Below, piece after piece: positions 61,401-64,000 of a stretch of DNA of 64,000 nt. The stretch spans positions 6,763,001 to 6,827,000 of the forward strand of contig OX387199.1 in the NCBI GenBank assembly GCA_947561715.1, given 5' to 3'. A program made the translations under genes and the position numbers. Within the stretch, counting starts at the first letter, position 1. Every line of letters begins with the position of its first letter. The notes below the pieces were generated by a model, which made no database searches, had not been told where the DNA came from, and saw only the letters and a program-made list of their open reading frames with translations. This stretch comes from Ascidia mentula. Lineage: Eukaryota; Chordata; Ascidiacea; Phlebobranchia; Ascidiidae.

Positions 61401-64000
61401 GTCTTTGTTGGCCGTAAGATAAAAACTTTCGTTCAGAAAATCGTTTTTGTGAAAGGTTTGTCCAACAATAGTAATCGATTCACGGTGTTTGCAAGTTACC
61501 TATTGTCAATGCAGAGTGGATTTACATACCACCAACTACATTCAATGACATCGACGGTCTGTAACCAAAATTATTCAAAAAATCGACTTCTGCCTTTTGG
61601 TAATCCACCCACATATTTGTGTTGGAAACTTACTTTCTCATTCGTTTTCGTCGACGTCTGGTGACGAAGAACATAAGAAGACACACGGTGACCAAACATA
61701 CGGTCACAAGAACAACGATCACGGGGTTTATCATTTTCCTACAGCTGTTGTATCCATCACCGGTGTAACCCTCGCTGTAAAGAATATTTATGCCTATAAT
61801 GCAATCTTTGAAGCGTTATTTAGTGTTCAAATTGAAAAGAAAACAATTTGTTAGGAATATAAACAAAAGAGCGGCCTTGAATGCAACTCATTGTGGTGAA
61901 TTTGCAGTCGCAATCCGATACGTTACACCACGACCGAACAACTGTTTGGAACTAATATTGCTGCTCTCGATGAGGCGAAATCACGAAAAAAACAATATGC
62001 AACCAGCAATAATGCCAAGCTAGATTGCCTTTGGTTTAGGCATTTTAATGCAACGTTGCGTAAATGTGTTTGTGCAAGTAGTTGTTTTCAAACAGAATTG
62101 CGATCAATTTACATTGTTGCGGGCACAGTGATCAAAGTGTAGATGGGATGGTTTCAAAAATGCGATCCGCACTGCTAATAAAGCGGACGACATCCTTTGG
62201 CTTTAAAGAAACTGCTCGATGTCGTTTATGTTCTTAATATGTCATGCACAGAAAATCTAACGAAATAGCTCTGAAACTTACTCGCAAGAGCAATCATAAC
62301 CTAGTTCGGGTGCTGGCCTGTCTTTGCATATTGCAGCCGTGGCACATTTAGCTGTAGATCCGTGACAGGCGTTGTAGTCTTTGCAGCCGGTCCCGCCAAT
62401 GAACTGATCCACCCCGTCACCACTGTAGCCGGGTTTGCAGGTGCATTTCAAAATAGAACGATCTTTACTGAGAACCTCACAATATGCATGTGGATCGCAG
62501 TGACGTTCTTTCACAGTTTCGTCGACTGGACAGGGATCCCAATCTAAACAGAATGATTTGATTGAAGTTTTTCCTGAATATTTTGCGGCTGAAATATATA
62601 AAGCAGAGTTCAAGAACCACCAAATGCACCGAGAACCAAATGCAAAAAGTAAGAAACAAACCTTAAATACAAAAACGTTTTTCCAACTAAAGTATCAAAA
62701 TGTAATTTTTGCGACACAGATCACAAAACTATTTTTAAGCGGGTATTCTTTAGTTGGCCTTTTATTGCTATAATGATTATTTGTTACCTATTTCCTTCTG
62801 ATATCATATATTGGAAAACTTTTGAAACGTAAATCGTGATTAGAAATGATTTGTTAGATCTTCAGAATCGAATTCTCAAACCTTCAAAGAAGTATTCCAA
62901 GTATGCGGGGGATCCATAGTTTTGGCACCAGTGGTCGTCCCCAATACAAACTTTATCCAGGTGTATGTACGCAGTCACGAGGAACAAGTATGTGGCATTC
63001 GGAGGTAGTTTTTGATACGTGAAGTTGAACAAAGTTTCTCCGTCCTGCGCTTTGATCTTTCGAAGTGAAACAGATGTTAAAAATTGTTCGGTTTCACCAT
63101 GACGAAGTTAAACGTTACATTTACGAACAAATAGAAAAAAAACATCAGAAATGTGACGGATCTGCCGTTACAAATCAATGTAATATTCCTAGGGCTCCAA
63201 AAGAAGTAATAGACGATCACACCAGTATAAGATCTTTATTTTCAGAAATATTAATTTCGCCTAATGGCATCTTCAATTTTTGTCGTAGAAAGTAGATTTT
63301 TTTATCGTTTTAATCGCTTTGTTTTTTGTCGTGGTAGCCAGTAAGTGGACTTACTGTGGAGTTATTTTGTTGTTGTTTTTGTTTTTGTTGTGGTTTTAAT
63401 TAATTAATTTAATTTTTTATTGCTATTCTATTTTCAGACAGAAATTGAAGATGCCTTTTGTCGAATTCTTAAATAAAGATCTTATACTGGTGTGTTTGTC
63501 TGTTACTCCTTTTGAATTAATGAAGAATTCATTGGAAAAACACTTTCGACATTGAATGATTTCATAGGTTGTCGTGTGTGTACTTACTACCAATAGTTTT
63601 GAGAATGTATGATCCATTACGTAGCGCAAGCGATACTCAGGAGGTAAACTGTTGGTGATAACATCAAGAATGTGAGGTGCTTTCCACTGCAAGACTACAG
63701 TTATTGTATGGTCTGTGTGGTTGCGGTACCAATCGACCATAGTGAAGTTTAGTGGTGGCCCCGAAGACGAAGTCAAGTCTAAATTAGAAATGTATTGAAT
63801 GTGGTACGCGTTCTTTGTGGTAAAAAAATGCAGACATGGTAGACGTTGGTCATATTATTGAATATTTAAAGGTAATTAAAATTACCAGTAAGCCTTTTTG
63901 TGCTCCAGTTTTGAAAATATCATTACAAGATACAATTTGGTCTTGAAAATATAAATCCTTGCAGCCTAAACAAGAAATGTACACTTACTACTCAGTACTT
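58127..64000 (-). CDS. Receptor tyrosine kinase gene G (5' end off window)
   Basis: Exons visible are 63989-64000 (partial), 63588-63778, 62884-63058, 62282-62543, 61634-61774, 61156-61319, 60836-60928, 60147-60349, 59293-59442, 58961-59115, 58663-58800 and 58127-58409. The order is the end of a fibronectin-like module, EGF pair, TM, juxtamembrane and complete kinase with stop. It has GRGNFG, VAVK, AEM Glu, HGDVAARN, ISDFGLA and VPFKWVSPE. It is nearly identical to gene A from the left window edge to about 4.6 kb of A, introns included. Beyond that its module 2 resembles copies B, C and E, with the foldback intron. No lesion is seen. Confidence 0.85.
58663..58800 (-). CDS. Gene G exon 21, kinase C-lobe
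   Basis: The exon encodes WSFGILLHEMVTVGATPYPD through PTSCNDHL, the same as gene A exon 21 apart from a few silent or intron changes nearby. Confidence 0.88.
58961..59115 (-). CDS. Gene G exon 20, DFG and activation loop
   Basis: The exon encodes CKISDFGLANDVYRYG and VPFKWVSPERMM, identical in protein sequence to gene A. The donor is GTAAGT in phase 2. Confidence 0.9.
59293..59442 (-). CDS. Gene G exon 19, catalytic loop
   Basis: The exon encodes IIHGDVAARNILVGE. As in gene A it needs a GC donor (GCAAGT, 59287-59292) and a weak TTTGAAG acceptor. Confidence 0.88.
60147..60349 (-). CDS. Gene G exon 18, alpha-C helix and hinge
   Basis: The exon encodes YREDFLAEMALLMS through LLVTEYMKYGDLLHFL, identical in protein to gene A and fragment F. 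Confidence 0.9.
60836..60928 (-). CDS. Gene G exon 17, P-loop
   Basis: The exon encodes DVLGRGNFGVVYRATW and the VAVE-type segment EVAVE/EVAVK. In G the codon after VAV is GAA near 60847 (CAACGATTCCACGG on the plus strand reads VAVESL), so the lysine region should be read with care. Fragment F reads EVAVKSL. Confidence 0.7.
61156..61319 (-). CDS. Gene G exon 16, juxtamembrane
   Basis: This is the same 164-nt exon as in gene A, joined in phase 2 to the TM exon and ending GQKWEIDRNNLALH. Confidence 0.8.
61634..61774 (-). CDS. Gene G TM exon
   Basis: The exon reads DEGYTGDGYNSCRKM, helix VIVVLVTVCLVTVCLLM and TRRRRKRMRK, the same as gene A. The GTAAGT donor is used to reach the juxtamembrane exon. 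Confidence 0.88.
62282..62543 (-). CDS. Gene G exon 14, paired EGF domains
   Basis: The exon is open with both EGF patterns intact, and one change (CATAAICKD) relative to gene A. Confidence 0.82.
62884..64000 (-). CDS. Gene G end of ectodomain module (exons 11 partial, 12, 13)
   Basis: The two fibronectin-III half exons read TITVVLQWKAPHIL (63588-63778) and YQKLPPNATYLF (62884-63058). Exon 11 is cut by the window edge after its GTAAGT donor. The foldback element lies in the intron between the two half exons. Confidence 0.72.
63199..63513. repeat. Foldback element, gene G
   Basis: The inverted-arm element lies in intron 12 of gene G, whereas the other RTK, gene A, lacks it. Confidence 0.7.

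Overview
The window is animal genomic DNA: AT-rich, intron-rich, with GT/GC-AG introns of roughly 100-700 bp. Every gene I can support lies on the minus strand, so transcription runs from high to low coordinates. The genes encode modular receptors of signal peptide, fibronectin-III-like and Cys-rich modules, EGF domains, one transmembrane helix and a tyrosine kinase, plus one tetraspanin-like gene. This combination excludes bacteria, fungi and plants. Intron size and base composition suggest an invertebrate deuterostome, and an ascidian tunicate is my best guess, but this is inference.

Layout from right to left (5' to 3'). Gene G (58127-64000, 5' end off window) is a receptor tyrosine kinase (RTK): end of ectodomain, EGF pair, TM, kinase and stop codon. 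Next is a three-exon tetraspanin-like gene (55143-56664) with no visible fourth TM segment. Fragment F (53113-54690) holds only the TM, juxtamembrane and kinase N-lobe exons. Then come four receptor genes with their own signal-peptide and TM exons but no kinase exons behind them: E (36029-51314, five ectodomain modules), D (27864-34411, two modules), C (19354-26231) and B (11070-17910). Gene A (183-9607) is a second complete RTK whose last exon falls off the left edge.

The exon model was checked by reading phase. In gene A all 21 visible exons join in frame. With the last exon borrowed from gene G the coding length is 3786 nt, or 1261 residues. Three introns per RTK need a GC-AG donor to keep the frame. 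A, G, D and E have open frames in what can be seen. B and C share a 1-nt deletion and a TGA stop just after the TM helix, and each has a private lesion, so both look like pseudogenes.

The basic unit of about 8.2 kb is repeated in tandem (A, B, C, D, E). Inside gene E a 2.9-kb sub-unit has been duplicated again, through exchange between two related EGF exons. A foldback element of about 315 bp sits in the same intron in six places. The overall picture is a fast-evolving receptor cluster: two kinase-bearing receptors flank kinase-less copies that could act as decoys, or could be alternative ectodomains spliced to the kinase exons of gene A.
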